Source: Clostridia bacterium (lineage in GTDB: Bacteria; Bacillota; Clostridia; TANB77; CAG-508). Taken from it: a stretch of DNA of 64,000 bases. How positions within the stretch are numbered: position 1 is the stretch's first letter; every line of letters begins with the position of its first letter. Below the pieces are notes generated by a model. It saw nothing but the letters and a program-made list of their open reading frames with translations. It had not been told where the DNA came from and searched no databases. The translations under genes were made by a program, and so were the position numbers. Shown piece by piece: positions 40,489 through 52,809 of this stretch. The stretch lies in assembly GCA_017528375.1 (NCBI GenBank), contig JAFXOY010000149.1, positions 1 to 64,000 of the forward strand, given 5' to 3'.

Positions 40489-43215
40489 ATGAATAGTAGA
40501 ACTAATAATGGAAAAAGAAAAACGACGTTGAATTCAAGAAATGGTAATACAAGAAATAATTCTTTGAATAATAGTGGACCTATAAGAAAAGGTACTACAA
40601 AAAGAACGAAAAACTCAAGAAATGGAGTAAATAGAAAAGATCATTCTAAATTAATAAAAGCAATTATTATAGCTGTTATTTTATTGTTTTTATTGATATT
40701 GATTGCTGGAGGAGTATTTGTAGGAATTTTCTTTAGTGATAAATTTGCTATGACAAAAGAAGATTTATTAATTGGTTATTCAAATACTATTATTTATGAT
40801 GCCGACGGTAATGTAATTGCAGAATTATCTGGAAAAGAAAACAGAAAAATAATAAGTATCAATGACATGAGTGAATATTTACCAAAAGCGTTCGTATCAA
40901 TAGAAGATGAAAGATTTTATAAACACAATGGTGTGGACTTGAAAAGAACTGCTGCAGCAACATTTACATATGTAACTCATTCAGGAGAATCTAATTTTGG
41001 TGGAAGTACTATTACTCAACAGTTAGTAAAGAATATTACAAATGAAAAAGATAGTAGTGGTACAGCTGGTATGCAAAGAAAAATTAGAGAGATGTCAAGA
41101 GCATATCAAATTGAAAAGATGCTAAGTAAAGATCAAATATTAGAATTATATTTAAATTTAATACCTCTTGCTTCAAGTGGTGGTGATATATGTGGTGTTG
41201 AAACTGCATCAAGATATTATTTTAACAAATCAGCTAGTGAATTAACAATTGAGCAATGCGCATTTATAGCTGGTGTTACTCACAGTCCAAGTCAATATAA
41301 TCCATATAAAGAAAATCCTAATACAGAGAGAATTACAAACAGAACTAAAACAGTATTAGGAAAAATGAAAAAATTAGGATATATAAATGATGAACAATAT
41401 AATGAAGCAATTGCAAAAGTTGATGAAGGGTTAAAATTTGAAAAAGGTGAGTTACCTACTTCAACTATAAAAGATTACTATGTATCTGCTGCTGTAGATC
41501 AAGTTGTAAAGGATTTAGTTGAAGAAAAAGGAATGTCTGTTGAATATGCAAGAAGCCGTGTGTTTAGTGGTGGTTTAAAAATATATACAACTCAAATACA
41601 ATCTGTACAAAAAAAGGTTGATGAAGAATATAAATCTGATAAATTTATTAAACCAGCTAAAGATTCTGAAGCAGCAGAAGGAGCACATACACAATCTGCA
41701 ATGGTAATTATTGATCACAAAACAGGAAAAGTTGTAGGATGTATGGGTGGTTTAGGAACAGATGTTGATGCTGTTGGATTAAACAGAATAAACAGTGCTA
41801 GACAACCAGGTTCTTCAATAAAACCAATTGGTGTATATGGTCCCGCAATTGAAAAAGGTATAATAAATGCTGCAACAATCTATGATAATACATATCCAAC
41901 TGTTTTTGGAACAAATTACACACCACATAACGCATCAAATCAAAAATCAGGATTATGTACAATAAGAGATGCAATTGAAGTTTCAGCAAACATAGTTGCT
42001 TGTAAGGTTATGACAGAGTTAACACCAGATGCTTCAATAGATTTTATGAGGGACTTAGGAATAACTTCATTAATTAAAGCATCTGAATCATCAAATGGTT
42101 ATAATGATTCAAACTTAACAACGGCATTAGGTGCTGTAAGTTATGGTATTAGTCCACTTGAAATGGCAGCTGCATATGCTGCAATTGCTAATGATGGTGT
42201 TTATATAGAACCAACTTTTTACACAAAAGTTGAAGATTCATCAGGAAATGTAATAATAGAATCTAAACAAGATTCAAGAAGAGTTTTCTCAGAAGGAAAT
42301 GCATATATATTAAAAAGTTTATTAAAACAACCAGTTGAAGGTTCACAAGGTACTGCAAGAGTTTGTAGAATGAATAACATTGATGTTGGAGCTAAAACAG
42401 GTACAACTCAAGATGAAAAAGATGTATGGTTATGCGGATTTACTCCATATTATACAGCAGCCACATGGGTTGGTTATGATAAACCGGAACGTGTTAGCAC
42501 TGCAGGAGGAAGCCCAGCAACATTAATTTGGGCAAGCGTAATGAAAAATGTTCATGCTGATTTAGAAGGTAAACAATTTGTTAAACCAAGTAATGTTGTT
42601 AGTGCAACAGTTTGTAGAACATCAGGAAAATGTGCAACAGCTGCATGTAAAGATACTTATACAGAATATTTTGTAGAAGGTGCTGTTCCTGGAAAATGTG
42701 AAGGACATAATTCATTTGAAATATGTTCAGAATCTAAAAAATTAGCTACAGAATATTGTCCACATAAAGAAACTACTTATGGATTAGCAATGCCTGAAAA
42801 AGAGGCTAATGCAAAATGGAAAACAAATGGTGGAGGAAAATATTCAGTAATAACTGAAAAATGTGATATTCATAATGCTGAAACAAAGGCAAAAGATGAT
42901 GAAACAAAAGTTACTATTGAAGAACCTAAAAAAGATACTGATGTAACAATTCCTAATGTAGTTGGAAAAACAGAGGCTGAAGCAAGAGGAACATTATCAG
43001 GATTAGGATTAACAGTAGAAGTAAAATATAATGAAAAAGCTACTTCAAATAATGGTAAAGTTGCATCTCAAACAGTGAGTGCAGGTTCAGTTGTTTCTAA
43101 AAATGCTAAGATTACTATCGTTGTAAATAAAGTTGCAGAAAAGCCACAACAACAGCAGCAACAGCAACAACAAACTTCAACTCATGAAAATACATCAAAT
43201 CAAACAACAAACTAA
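40489..43215 (+). CDS. Class A penicillin-binding protein with PASTA domain
   Basis: A 908-residue bifunctional peptidoglycan synthase. A basic, Asn-rich cytoplasmic tail of about 52 residues precedes a membrane helix (AIIIAVILLFLLILIAGGVF). The GT51 domain shows EDERFYKHNGVDLKR near residue 138 and GGSTITQQLVKN. The transpeptidase has SSIKP near residue 441, SAN (VSANIVA) and KTGTT near 635. A Cys-rich segment follows (CRTSGKCATAACKDTY). A single PASTA domain (VTIPNVVGKTEAEARGTLSG) at residues about 820-885 and a poly-Gln tail end the protein. AAAAGGAG precedes the ATG. PBP1a/PonA-type. Confidence 0.94.
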   Translation: MNSRTNNGKRKTTLNSRNGNTRNNSLNNSGPIRKGTTKRTKNSRNGVNRKDHSKLIKAIIIAVILLFLLILIAGGVFVGIFFSDKFAMTKEDLLIGYSNTIIYDADGNVIAELSGKENRKIISINDMSEYLPKAFVSIEDERFYKHNGVDLKRTAAATFTYVTHSGESNFGGSTITQQLVKNITNEKDSSGTAGMQRKIREMSRAYQIEKMLSKDQILELYLNLIPLASSGGDICGVETASRYYFNKSASELTIEQCAFIAGVTHSPSQYNPYKENPNTERITNRTKTVLGKMKKLGYINDEQYNEAIAKVDEGLKFEKGELPTSTIKDYYVSAAVDQVVKDLVEEKGMSVEYARSRVFSGGLKIYTTQIQSVQKKVDEEYKSDKFIKPAKDSEAAEGAHTQSAMVIIDHKTGKVVGCMGGLGTDVDAVGLNRINSARQPGSSIKPIGVYGPAIEKGIINAATIYDNTYPTVFGTNYTPHNASNQKSGLCTIRDAIEVSANIVACKVMTELTPDASIDFMRDLGITSLIKASESSNGYNDSNLTTALGAVSYGISPLEMAAAYAAIANDGVYIEPTFYTKVEDSSGNVIIESKQDSRRVFSEGNAYILKSLLKQPVEGSQGTARVCRMNNIDVGAKTGTTQDEKDVWLCGFTPYYTAATWVGYDKPERVSTAGGSPATLIWASVMKNVHADLEGKQFVKPSNVVSATVCRTSGKCATAACKDTYTEYFVEGAVPGKCEGHNSFEICSESKKLATEYCPHKETTYGLAMPEKEANAKWKTNGGGKYSVITEKCDIHNAETKAKDDETKVTIEEPKKDTDVTIPNVVGKTEAEARGTLSGLGLTVEVKYNEKATSNNGKVASQTVSAGSVVSKNAKITIVVNKVAEKPQQQQQQQQQTSTHENTSNQTTN

Positions 43216-43281
43216 AAAAATTAAGTATTAAAGAATAATATTTATAAGGATGAAGAAAATAATACAAAAGGAGAAAATTAA

Positions 43282-45081
43282 ATGGGATTAAAGAATAATG
43301 ACAATAATAAAAAATCCAATATTGCTTTTATTATAGGAGTTGCAATTATCATTGGTTTAGCACTTGCTGGAATTTTGTTTTTTATGAATTATAATAAGAA
43401 AAATGATAATAAAGATTTTTCTTATACAGAATTACTTACAAGTATTAATGAAGGTACAATTGAAAAAATAGAAATGACAGAAGGAAGTAATACTGCAAAA
43501 GTAAAATTGGTAAATGAAGATAAAGAAAAAAATGTTTTAATACCAAGTGTTGACTCTTTTATTGAATTAGTTCAAAATAAATCAGAAAATGGAACACAAA
43601 TTAATTTAATTCAAAAAGAAAGAAACGTATTTATAACAATTTTAAGAACATTGATATCTTTCTTACCAACAATAATCTTAGTTGTTTTGGTACTTATGGT
43701 ATTCAAAATGCAAGGCTTAGGTGAAAAAGGAAAAGTATATGATTCAGAAACACAAAAAACTAAAATAAAATTCGATGATGTAGCAGGATTAGATGAAGAA
43801 AAACAAGAAATGATTGAAATTGTTGATTTTCTAAAGCATCCTAAGAAATTTACTGAAATGGGAGCAAAGGTTCCTCGTGGTGTTTTACTATGTGGAAACC
43901 CTGGTACAGGTAAAACATTGATTGCCAAAGCTATTGCAGGTGAGGCAAATGTTCCATTTATTTCAATGAGTGGTTCAGAGTTTATAGAAATGTTTGCTGG
44001 TTTAGGTGCTTCTAGAGTAAGAAAATTATTTGAAAAAGCAAGAAAAGTCGCACCTTGTATTGTGTTTATTGATGAAATAGATGCAATAGGTTCTAGAAGA
44101 ACTTCTTCAAGCGGTGCAGAAACAGAAAACAACCAAACTTTAAATCAATTATTAGTCGAAATGGATGGTTTTGATACAGAGGAAAGCATAATAGTTTTAG
44201 CAGCAACAAACAGACCAGAAATGTTAGATAAAGCTTTATTACGTCCAGGAAGATTTGATAGACAAATAACAGTTGGTTTACCAGATTTAAATGGAAGAGA
44301 AGCAATTTTAAATATTCACGCAAAAGGAAAGAAGTTTGCTGGAGATGTTAATTTAAGAAGTATTGCAGAAGATACTGCAGGTTTTACAGGTGCAGAACTA
44401 GCAAATATTTTAAATGAAGCAGCTATAATAGCTACAATTAGAGAACGTGAAAGCATAACTAATAAAGATATTGAAGATGCTCTTAAAAAGATAACTGTAG
44501 GATTAGAAAAACATAATAGAGTAATCTCAGAAAAAGATAAGAAAAGAACAGCTGTCCATGAAGCAGGGCACGCAATAGTAAGTCATTTCTTAGAGACACA
44601 AAAAGATATTAAAGAAATTTCAATTATTCCAAGAGGTATGGCTGGTGGTTATACAATGTATAAATCAAATGAAGATAAAGCATATATCTCAAAAACAGAA
44701 ATGGAAGAAAAATTAATTGCTTTAATGGGTGGACGTGCTGCTGAGAAATTAGCATTAGAAGATATTTCAACAGGTGCAAGTAATGACTTAGAAGTTGCAA
44801 ATGAAATTGCTAAAAACATGGTTACTGTGTATGGAATGAGCGATATTGTTGGTCCAATTCACATTAATCTTGAAAAAGATCCTTATCAATTAGAATTACT
44901 TGGAGATAAGTATACTGATTTAATCGGTAAAGAGATAAAAGCTTTGGTTGATGATGCATATTTAAAGGCTCAAACAATTTTGGCAAATCATATGGATGCA
45001 CTTGAAGTTGTTTCAAATGAATTATTGGAAAGAGAAGTGCTTTCTGCTGAAAGATTTGAAGAATTGATGGCGAATATGTAG
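43282..45081 (+). CDS. ftsH: ATP-dependent zinc metalloprotease FtsH
   Basis: A 599-residue membrane AAA protease. Two membrane helices flank an external domain (residues about 12-34 and 114-140). Walker A GNPGTGKTLIAKAIAGEA is near residue 204, then FIDEIDAIGSRR, the SRH AATNRPEMLDKALLRPGRFD and the zinc site HEAGHA near residue 426. Length is typical. AAAGGAG precedes the ATG. It starts 66 bases after the PBP gene with no terminator between. The 3' side is the fold-back element. Confidence 0.96.
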   Translation: MGLKNNDNNKKSNIAFIIGVAIIIGLALAGILFFMNYNKKNDNKDFSYTELLTSINEGTIEKIEMTEGSNTAKVKLVNEDKEKNVLIPSVDSFIELVQNKSENGTQINLIQKERNVFITILRTLISFLPTIILVVLVLMVFKMQGLGEKGKVYDSETQKTKIKFDDVAGLDEEKQEMIEIVDFLKHPKKFTEMGAKVPRGVLLCGNPGTGKTLIAKAIAGEANVPFISMSGSEFIEMFAGLGASRVRKLFEKARKVAPCIVFIDEIDAIGSRRTSSSGAETENNQTLNQLLVEMDGFDTEESIIVLAATNRPEMLDKALLRPGRFDRQITVGLPDLNGREAILNIHAKGKKFAGDVNLRSIAEDTAGFTGAELANILNEAAIIATIRERESITNKDIEDALKKITVGLEKHNRVISEKDKKRTAVHEAGHAIVSHFLETQKDIKEISIIPRGMAGGYTMYKSNEDKAYISKTEMEEKLIALMGGRAAEKLALEDISTGASNDLEVANEIAKNMVTVYGMSDIVGPIHINLEKDPYQLELLGDKYTDLIGKEIKALVDDAYLKAQTILANHMDALEVVSNELLEREVLSAERFEELMANM

Positions 45082-45105
45082 GGTGTGAGGCTCTTGTAGT
45101 AGACC

Positions 45106-45364
45106 ACCAGAAAACTATAAATCGTGCTGGGGTTGGCGGTATATATAATACTTTTAAAATGTTTCCCAACAGCGCACAGAGAGTAATAATTTCTGAGTTT
45201 GAGAAGTCGATTACTTTTGTGGTGTTAGGAAATGTGAGAATAAATTAGGTTTAGATGCGGTCTGGGAAATTATAACTCTCTGTAGCTAGTCGGTCCCCAC
45301 TTAAGCCACATTTTAAAAGTATTATATATACCGCCAACCCCAGCACAATTTATGATTTTCTGGT
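45106..45364. mobile_element. Fold-back (MITE-like) element with 57-bp terminal inverted repeats
   Basis: The left arm 45106-45162 and right arm 45308-45364 are inverted copies with three mismatches; the inner 39 bases, from GTGCTGGGGTTGGCGG through TACTTTTAAAATGT, are perfect. Inside, ACAGAGAGTAATAATTTC (45176-45193) and GAAATTATAACTCTCTGT (45266-45283) make a second inverted repeat with one mismatch. The 259-bp unit has no open frame of note. No clear target-site duplication is seen. Parts are much GC-richer than the flanks. It fits a non-autonomous element, or a long structured RNA between ftsH and the ileS leader. Confidence 0.75.
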
Positions 45365-45415
45365 TACTCAAAGGACATAGGTATAGTAAAGTGTAAAAAT
45401 AATTGATGAAAACAC

Positions 45416-45444
45416 TTGAAATAAATTAAAAAAAGTGTTATTAT
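45416..45444 (+). promoter_or_regulatory. Promoter of ileS
   Basis: TTGAAA (45416-45421), 17-bp spacer, TATTAT (45439-45444), before the T-box leader. Confidence 0.65.
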
Positions 45445-45496
45445 GTTGATATTGATAAACATAAAACAATGTAAAGGACAACACAAATAATGTAAA

Positions 45497-45726
45497 ACTG
45501 ATAGAGAGCTAGAGGTTGGTGAAATTCTAGTGAGATAATAAATTATTTGTTATCACCTTTAGGTTATTTAGCTGAAAGCTAGTGTAATTAAGCTAAATCG
45601 TATTCTTGCGTTAAAAGAGATTAAGGGAAAAGATTTTTTTGCAAAAAGAGTCTTTTAAATTAGGTGGTACCGCGGATTAAAGCTATTCGTCCTAAACTAT
45701 GTTTTAGGACTGATAGCTTTTTTTGA
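45497..45726 (+). promoter_or_regulatory. T-box riboswitch of ileS
   Basis: Stem I starts near GATAGAGAGCTAGAGGTTGG (45500). The T-box AGGTGGTACCGCGG lies at 45662-45675. The terminator follows: AAAGCTAT/ATAGCTTT (45679-45720) with inner GTCCTAAA/TTTAGGAC and a T-run. Uncharged tRNA-Ile should favour the antiterminator. ATC (45552) and ATT triplets, both Ile codons, lie on the 3' side of stem I; which one is the specifier is not settled here. Confidence 0.92.
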
Positions 45727-45775
45727 TTGTTGTGTTCTAAAACAATATATATTTTTAGAAAAGGAGAGATTTAAA

Positions 45776-48535
45776 ATGTGTGAAAATTGTGAAGAAAAGA
45801 AAGATTATGGTAAAACACTTAATTTGCCAAAAACAGATTTTCCAATGAGAGGAAATCTACCAGAAAATGAACCACATATATTTGATGAAGTATTAAAAAA
45901 TGGTTTATATGAAAAAATGTTAAAGAAAAATGAAGGAAAAGAACCTTTTGTTTTACATGATGGCCCTCCATATGCTAATGGTGAAATTCATGCTGGTCAC
46001 GCTTTAAACAAAGTTTTAAAAGATACTATTGTTAGATATAAAAACTTAAAAGGATATTATACTCCATTTATACCTGGATTTGATACACATGGTATGCCAA
46101 CAGAGAAAAAGGCTATTGAAAAACTTGGATTAAATAGAGACGAAATTCCTGTTTCTCAATTTAGAGATACATGCAAGGAATTTACTGAGAATTATAAAGA
46201 CAAACAAATAGAAGGATTTAAAAGATTAGGAGTACTTGCTGATTGGGAAAATCCATATATTACATATCAACCACAAATGGAAGCTAAACAATTAGAGGTT
46301 TTTGGAGAGATGTATAAAAGAGGTTACATTTATAAAGGGTTAAAACCTGTTTATTGGTGTACAGATTGTGAAACAGCTTTAGCTGAAGCTGAAATTGAAT
46401 ATAAAGATGTTAATTCAAATACTGCATATGTAAAATTCCCTGTAGTTGAAGGAAAAGGTTTATTTGATGAAAGAGATGTATATTTTGTTATTTGGACAAC
46501 AACTCCATGGACATTACCAGGAAATGTTGGAATAACAATATCTCCAGATTTTGAGTACAGTTTGGTTGAAGCTAATGGAGAAAAACTAATTATAGCTACA
46601 GAGTTAGTTGATAAAGTTATGAAAATAGCTGAAATAAAGGATTATACAACAATTAAAACATTCAAAGGAACTGAACTTGAAGGTGTTAGATGTAAACATC
46701 CATTTTTACCAAGAGAATCAAGAGTTGTTCTTGGAAGTGATGACACAATTTTAGTTGACTTAGAAACTGGTACAGGTGCAGTTCATACAGCTCCTGGTTA
46801 TGGTAAAGAAGACTATTTATGTGGATTAAAGAATAATTTAGATATTATAGTTACAGTAGATAGTAAAGGACATCAAACAGAAGAAGCAGGACCATTTGCA
46901 GGAATGTATTATGCAAAATCAGATAAAGAAATTATAAAATGGTTAGAAGAAAATGATTTATTATTAGCAAAACAAACAATAAATCACTCATATCCACATT
47001 GTTGGAGATGTAAACATCCAATTATATTTAGAGCTACAAGTCAATGGTTTGCATCAGTTGATGGATTTAGAAAACAAGCATTAGAGGCTATAAAAACAGT
47101 TAAATGGTATCCTGCATGGGGTGAAGAAAGAATCACAAAAATGATTGAAGATAGAAATGATTGGTGTATTTCTCGTCAAAGAACATGGGGAGTACCACTT
47201 CCAATATTCTATTGTAAAGATTGTGAAAAAGAATATGTAACACCAGAAAGTCTAGAAAAAGTTCAAAATATCGTTAAAGAAAAAGGAACAAATGCATGGT
47301 TTGACATGGATGTTAAAGATTTAATGCCAGAAAACGCTAAATGTTCTGAATGTGGATGTACAGAATTTACAAAGGAAACAGATATTATGGATGTTTGGTT
47401 TGATTCTGGTTCAACACATGAATCTGTTCTAGCAGAAAGAGGTTTGCCTGAAGCAAATTTATATTTAGAAGGAAGCGACCAATACAGAGGATGGTTCCAA
47501 TCTTCATTATTAACTTCTGTTGCTACAAAAAATAAAGCTCCATATAAAGAAGTTGTAACACATGGATATGTTGTTGATGAACAAGGTAGAAAAATGTCAA
47601 AGAGTCTTGGAAATGGTATAGATCCAATTCAAATGTGTAATGAATTAGGTGCAGATATTCTAAGATTGTGGGCTTTATCATCAGATTATACTTCAGATGT
47701 AAGTATTTCAAAAGGAATTTTGAAACAAGTTGCAGAAGTATATAGAAAAATACGTAATACAGCTAGATTTATTTTAGGTAATATTGATGGATTAGATGTT
47801 AATTCATTAACTCCATATGAAGAATTAGAAGAAATTGATAAATTTGCATTAATTAAATTAAATAAATTAATTGCAGATTGTACAAAAGCATATGAAGAAT
47901 ATGATTTTAACAAGGCATATCAAACAATCAATACATTCTGTGTTGTAGATATGAGTAATTTCTATCTAGATATTATTAAAGATAGATTATATACATCAAA
48001 ACCAGATTCAAAAGAAAGAAAATCAGCTCAAACTGCAATGTATTTAATTTTAGATGCTTTGGTTAAGATTTTAGCTCCAATGACATGTTTTACTGCTGAA
48101 GAAATTTGGAAATATATGCCTCATACAGAAAATGAAAATGTGGAAAGTGTAATGCTTACATATTATCCAGAAGTTAACAGCAAATATGAAAATAAAGAAT
48201 TAGAAGCTAAATGGAATAAAATTATAGCTTTAAAAGAAAATGTAGCTAAAAAATTAGAAGAAGCAAGAGCTGCTAAGGTTATAGGACATTCATTAAATGC
48301 TAAAGTTATAATTTCAGCAGAAGGAGCAGAGTATGATTTCTTAAAAGAAAATGAAGAACTATTAATGACAGTTTTTATAGTTTCAGGATTAGAAATAGTT
48401 CAAGGAGCTTCAGATATAAAAGTCGAAGTTGCAGATGGTGAAAAATGTGAAAGATGTTGGATGTATTCTACAACAGTTGGTGAAGACAAAGAAAATCCTA
48501 CAATTTGTCATAGATGCAGCGAAAACTTAAAATAA
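45776..48535 (+). CDS. ileS: Isoleucyl-tRNA synthetase
   Basis: A 919-residue class I synthetase. GPPYANGEIHAGHALNK holds the HIGH motif near residue 70. The editing domain has WTTTPWTLPGNVGI and ETGTGAVHTAPGYG. GSDQYRGWFQSSL and KMSKSLGN (near residue 605) complete the active site. The C-terminal zinc ligands are CERCWMYSTTVG and CHRCSENL. The size and zinc domain fit the bacterial, mupirocin-sensitive type. AAAGGAGAG precedes the ATG. T-box controlled. Confidence 0.97.
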   Translation: MCENCEEKKDYGKTLNLPKTDFPMRGNLPENEPHIFDEVLKNGLYEKMLKKNEGKEPFVLHDGPPYANGEIHAGHALNKVLKDTIVRYKNLKGYYTPFIPGFDTHGMPTEKKAIEKLGLNRDEIPVSQFRDTCKEFTENYKDKQIEGFKRLGVLADWENPYITYQPQMEAKQLEVFGEMYKRGYIYKGLKPVYWCTDCETALAEAEIEYKDVNSNTAYVKFPVVEGKGLFDERDVYFVIWTTTPWTLPGNVGITISPDFEYSLVEANGEKLIIATELVDKVMKIAEIKDYTTIKTFKGTELEGVRCKHPFLPRESRVVLGSDDTILVDLETGTGAVHTAPGYGKEDYLCGLKNNLDIIVTVDSKGHQTEEAGPFAGMYYAKSDKEIIKWLEENDLLLAKQTINHSYPHCWRCKHPIIFRATSQWFASVDGFRKQALEAIKTVKWYPAWGEERITKMIEDRNDWCISRQRTWGVPLPIFYCKDCEKEYVTPESLEKVQNIVKEKGTNAWFDMDVKDLMPENAKCSECGCTEFTKETDIMDVWFDSGSTHESVLAERGLPEANLYLEGSDQYRGWFQSSLLTSVATKNKAPYKEVVTHGYVVDEQGRKMSKSLGNGIDPIQMCNELGADILRLWALSSDYTSDVSISKGILKQVAEVYRKIRNTARFILGNIDGLDVNSLTPYEELEEIDKFALIKLNKLIADCTKAYEEYDFNKAYQTINTFCVVDMSNFYLDIIKDRLYTSKPDSKERKSAQTAMYLILDALVKILAPMTCFTAEEIWKYMPHTENENVESVMLTYYPEVNSKYENKELEAKWNKIIALKENVAKKLEEARAAKVIGHSLNAKVIISAEGAEYDFLKENEELLMTVFIVSGLEIVQGASDIKVEVADGEKCERCWMYSTTVGEDKENPTICHRCSENLK

Positions 48536-48540
48536 ACAAG

Positions 48541-48574
48541 AAAAGATTCAGCAAAGTTATGCTGAATCTTTTTA
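48541..48574 (+). terminator. Rho-independent terminator after ileS
   Basis: AAAAGATTCAGCA (48541-48553) and TGCTGAATCTTTT (48560-48572), loop AAGTTA. Confidence 0.9.
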
Positions 48575-48601
48575 TATTTACATAATAATATTTGATTTAT
48601 G

Positions 48602-48630
48602 TTGATTTTTGTCTTATTTTTTAGTATAAT
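48602..48630 (+). promoter_or_regulatory. Promoter of queA-tgt
   Basis: TTGATT (48602-48607), 17-bp spacer, TATAAT (48625-48630). Confidence 0.68.
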
Positions 48631-48660
48631 ATAACGAGTTATGAAAGGGAAGGAAATAAA

Positions 48661-49686
48661 ATGAAAGTATCAGATTTTAATTATGATTTACCAGAAGAAT
48701 TAATTGCTCAAACACCAATTCAAAAAAGAGATGAATCAAGATTAATGGTGTTAGACAAAACAAATAAAACAATAGAACATAAAGTATTCAAAGATATTCT
48801 AGATTATTTAAAACCTGGAGACTGTTTGGTTAGAAATAACACAAAAGTTATTCCAGCAAGATTATATGGAATTAAAGAAGACACAGGTGTGAATGTAGAA
48901 TTTTTATTATTAAATAGAATAGAAGGAGATATCTGGGAAGTAATGGTTCATCCAGGAAGACGTTTGAAAAAGGGAGCTCAAGTTACTTTTGGAGATGGAT
49001 TACTAAAAGCAGAAATTCTAGAACAAATGGAAAATGGAAATAGAAGAGTTAAATTTGAATATAAAGGAATTTTTAATGAAATCCTAGATCAAATTGGTTT
49101 AATGCCATTACCACCATATATCAAAGAAAGATTAAAAGATAAAGACAGATATCAAACAGTTTATGCAAAATATGAAGGTTCTGCAGCTGCACCAACAGCT
49201 GGATTACACTTTACAGATGAACTTTTAGAAAAAATAAAAGCTAAAAGTGTTGAAATTGCAAATGTTACATTACATGTTGGTATTGGAACATTTAGACCGG
49301 TTAAAGTTGAAAATATAGAAGATCATGACATGCATTCAGAGCATTATTATATAAAACAAGAAGATGCAGACAAGATTAATAATGCACGTAAAAATGGTGG
49401 TAGAATAATATCTGTTGGTACAACATCATGTAGAGTGCTTGAATCAGTGGCAGATGAAAATGGATTTGTGAAAGAAGTTGAAGGAGATACAAATATTTTC
49501 ATTTATCCAGGTTACAAATTCAAATGTATAGATTGTTTAATTACAAATTTCCACTTACCAGAATCAACTTTAATTATGTTAGTTTCAACATTAGCTGGAA
49601 AAGATTTTGTTATGAAAGCATATGAAGAAGCTGTAAAGGAAAAATATAGATTTTTCAGCTTTGGAGATGCAATGTTTATTTATTAA
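48661..49686 (+). CDS. queA: S-adenosylmethionine:tRNA ribosyltransferase-isomerase
   Basis: A 341-residue QueA, which adds the cyclopentene ring precursor to preQ1 in tRNA (queuosine pathway). [14 protein letters not shown] at the start, [33 protein letters not shown] and [15 protein letters not shown] are the family blocks. Length normal. The ATG follows AAAGGGAAGG. tgt lies 12 bases on, forming the queuosine operon. Confidence 0.97.
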   Translation: MKVSDFNYDLPEELIAQTPIQKRDESRLMVLDKTNKTIEHKVFKDILDYLKPGDCLVRNNTKVIPARLYGIKEDTGVNVEFLLLNRIEGDIWEVMVHPGRRLKKGAQVTFGDGLLKAEILEQMENGNRRVKFEYKGIFNEILDQIGLMPLPPYIKERLKDKDRYQTVYAKYEGSAAAPTAGLHFTDELLEKIKAKSVEIANVTLHVGIGTFRPVKVENIEDHDMHSEHYYIKQEDADKINNARKNGGRIISVGTTSCRVLESVADENGFVKEVEGDTNIFIYPGYKFKCIDCLITNFHLPESTLIMLVSTLAGKDFVMKAYEEAVKEKYRFFSFGDAMFIY

Positions 49687-52226
<2,540 letters not shown>

Positions 52227-52233
52227 ATTAGAA

Positions 52234-52267
52234 AAGAGCATATAGCATTTATATGCTCTTTTTTTGT
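52234..52267 (+). terminator. Rho-independent terminator
   Basis: AAGAGCATATA (52234-52244) and TATATGCTCTT (52250-52260), loop GCATT, then a T-run. Confidence 0.9.
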
Positions 52268-52334
52268 TCTAAAAATAATAAAAATCAATAAAATTAATTA
52301 GTTAATAATGCTAAAAGAAAGGTATGTGATTTTT

Positions 52335-52727
52335 ATGAATAATATTGAAAAAATAAAAAAGGATAATGTTTTTTATTCTATTGCAAAGGGATTTGTTATA
52401 TCAATAATTTTAAGTGCTGTATGTGTTTTTATTTTTGCATTAATTTTAGTCAAGACGTCTGTTCAAGAAAGTACAATTAGACCAGTTGTTATTACAATTA
52501 CAGGAATATGTATTTTAATTGGTAGTTCAATAAGTAGTTTGAAAATAAAGAAAAATGGAATAATAAATGGTGTATGTGTTGGAGGATTATATTTTTTAAG
52601 CCTTTATTTTTTATCTAGTATAGTCTTTTGCGGATTTGCTTTTAATGTGACATCAATTATAATGATAGCAATTGGAATGTTATTAGGCGGAATTGGAGGC
52701 ATAATAGGTGTAAATATAGGCAAATAA
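52335..52727 (+). CDS. TIGR04086 family (DUF3792) membrane protein
   Basis: A 130-residue protein with four membrane helices: IAKGFVISIILSAVCVFIF, VVITITGICILIGSSI, VCVGGLYFLSLYFLSSIVF and MIAIGMLLGGIGGIIGVNI. The Gly-rich last helix is typical of this family, which lies near yajC-secD-secF in many clostridia; secD is two genes downstream here. AAAGGTATGTG precedes ATG 52335. Function unknown. Confidence 0.8.
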   Translation: MNNIEKIKKDNVFYSIAKGFVISIILSAVCVFIFALILVKTSVQESTIRPVVITITGICILIGSSISSLKIKKNGIINGVCVGGLYFLSLYFLSSIVFCGFAFNVTSIIMIAIGMLLGGIGGIIGVNIGK

Positions 52728-52757
52728 AAATTCATGAATTATTTTTTATAAAAATAG

Positions 52758-52786
52758 TTGATATTTTTATAATTTTAATATAAAAT
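52758..52786 (+). promoter_or_regulatory. Promoter for the HD gene and secDF
   Basis: TTGATA (52758-52763), 17-bp spacer, TAAAAT (52781-52786). Confidence 0.55.
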
Positions 52787-52809
52787 TTAGAAGTAATTGG
52801 AGGAAAGAT

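Noticed and set aside
43150..43180. CAA/CAG run near the end of the PBP gene as a phase-variable microsatellite
   Set aside because: The codons are mixed CAA and CAG in multiples of three and lie in a disordered Gln tail, so slippage would not switch the gene off.
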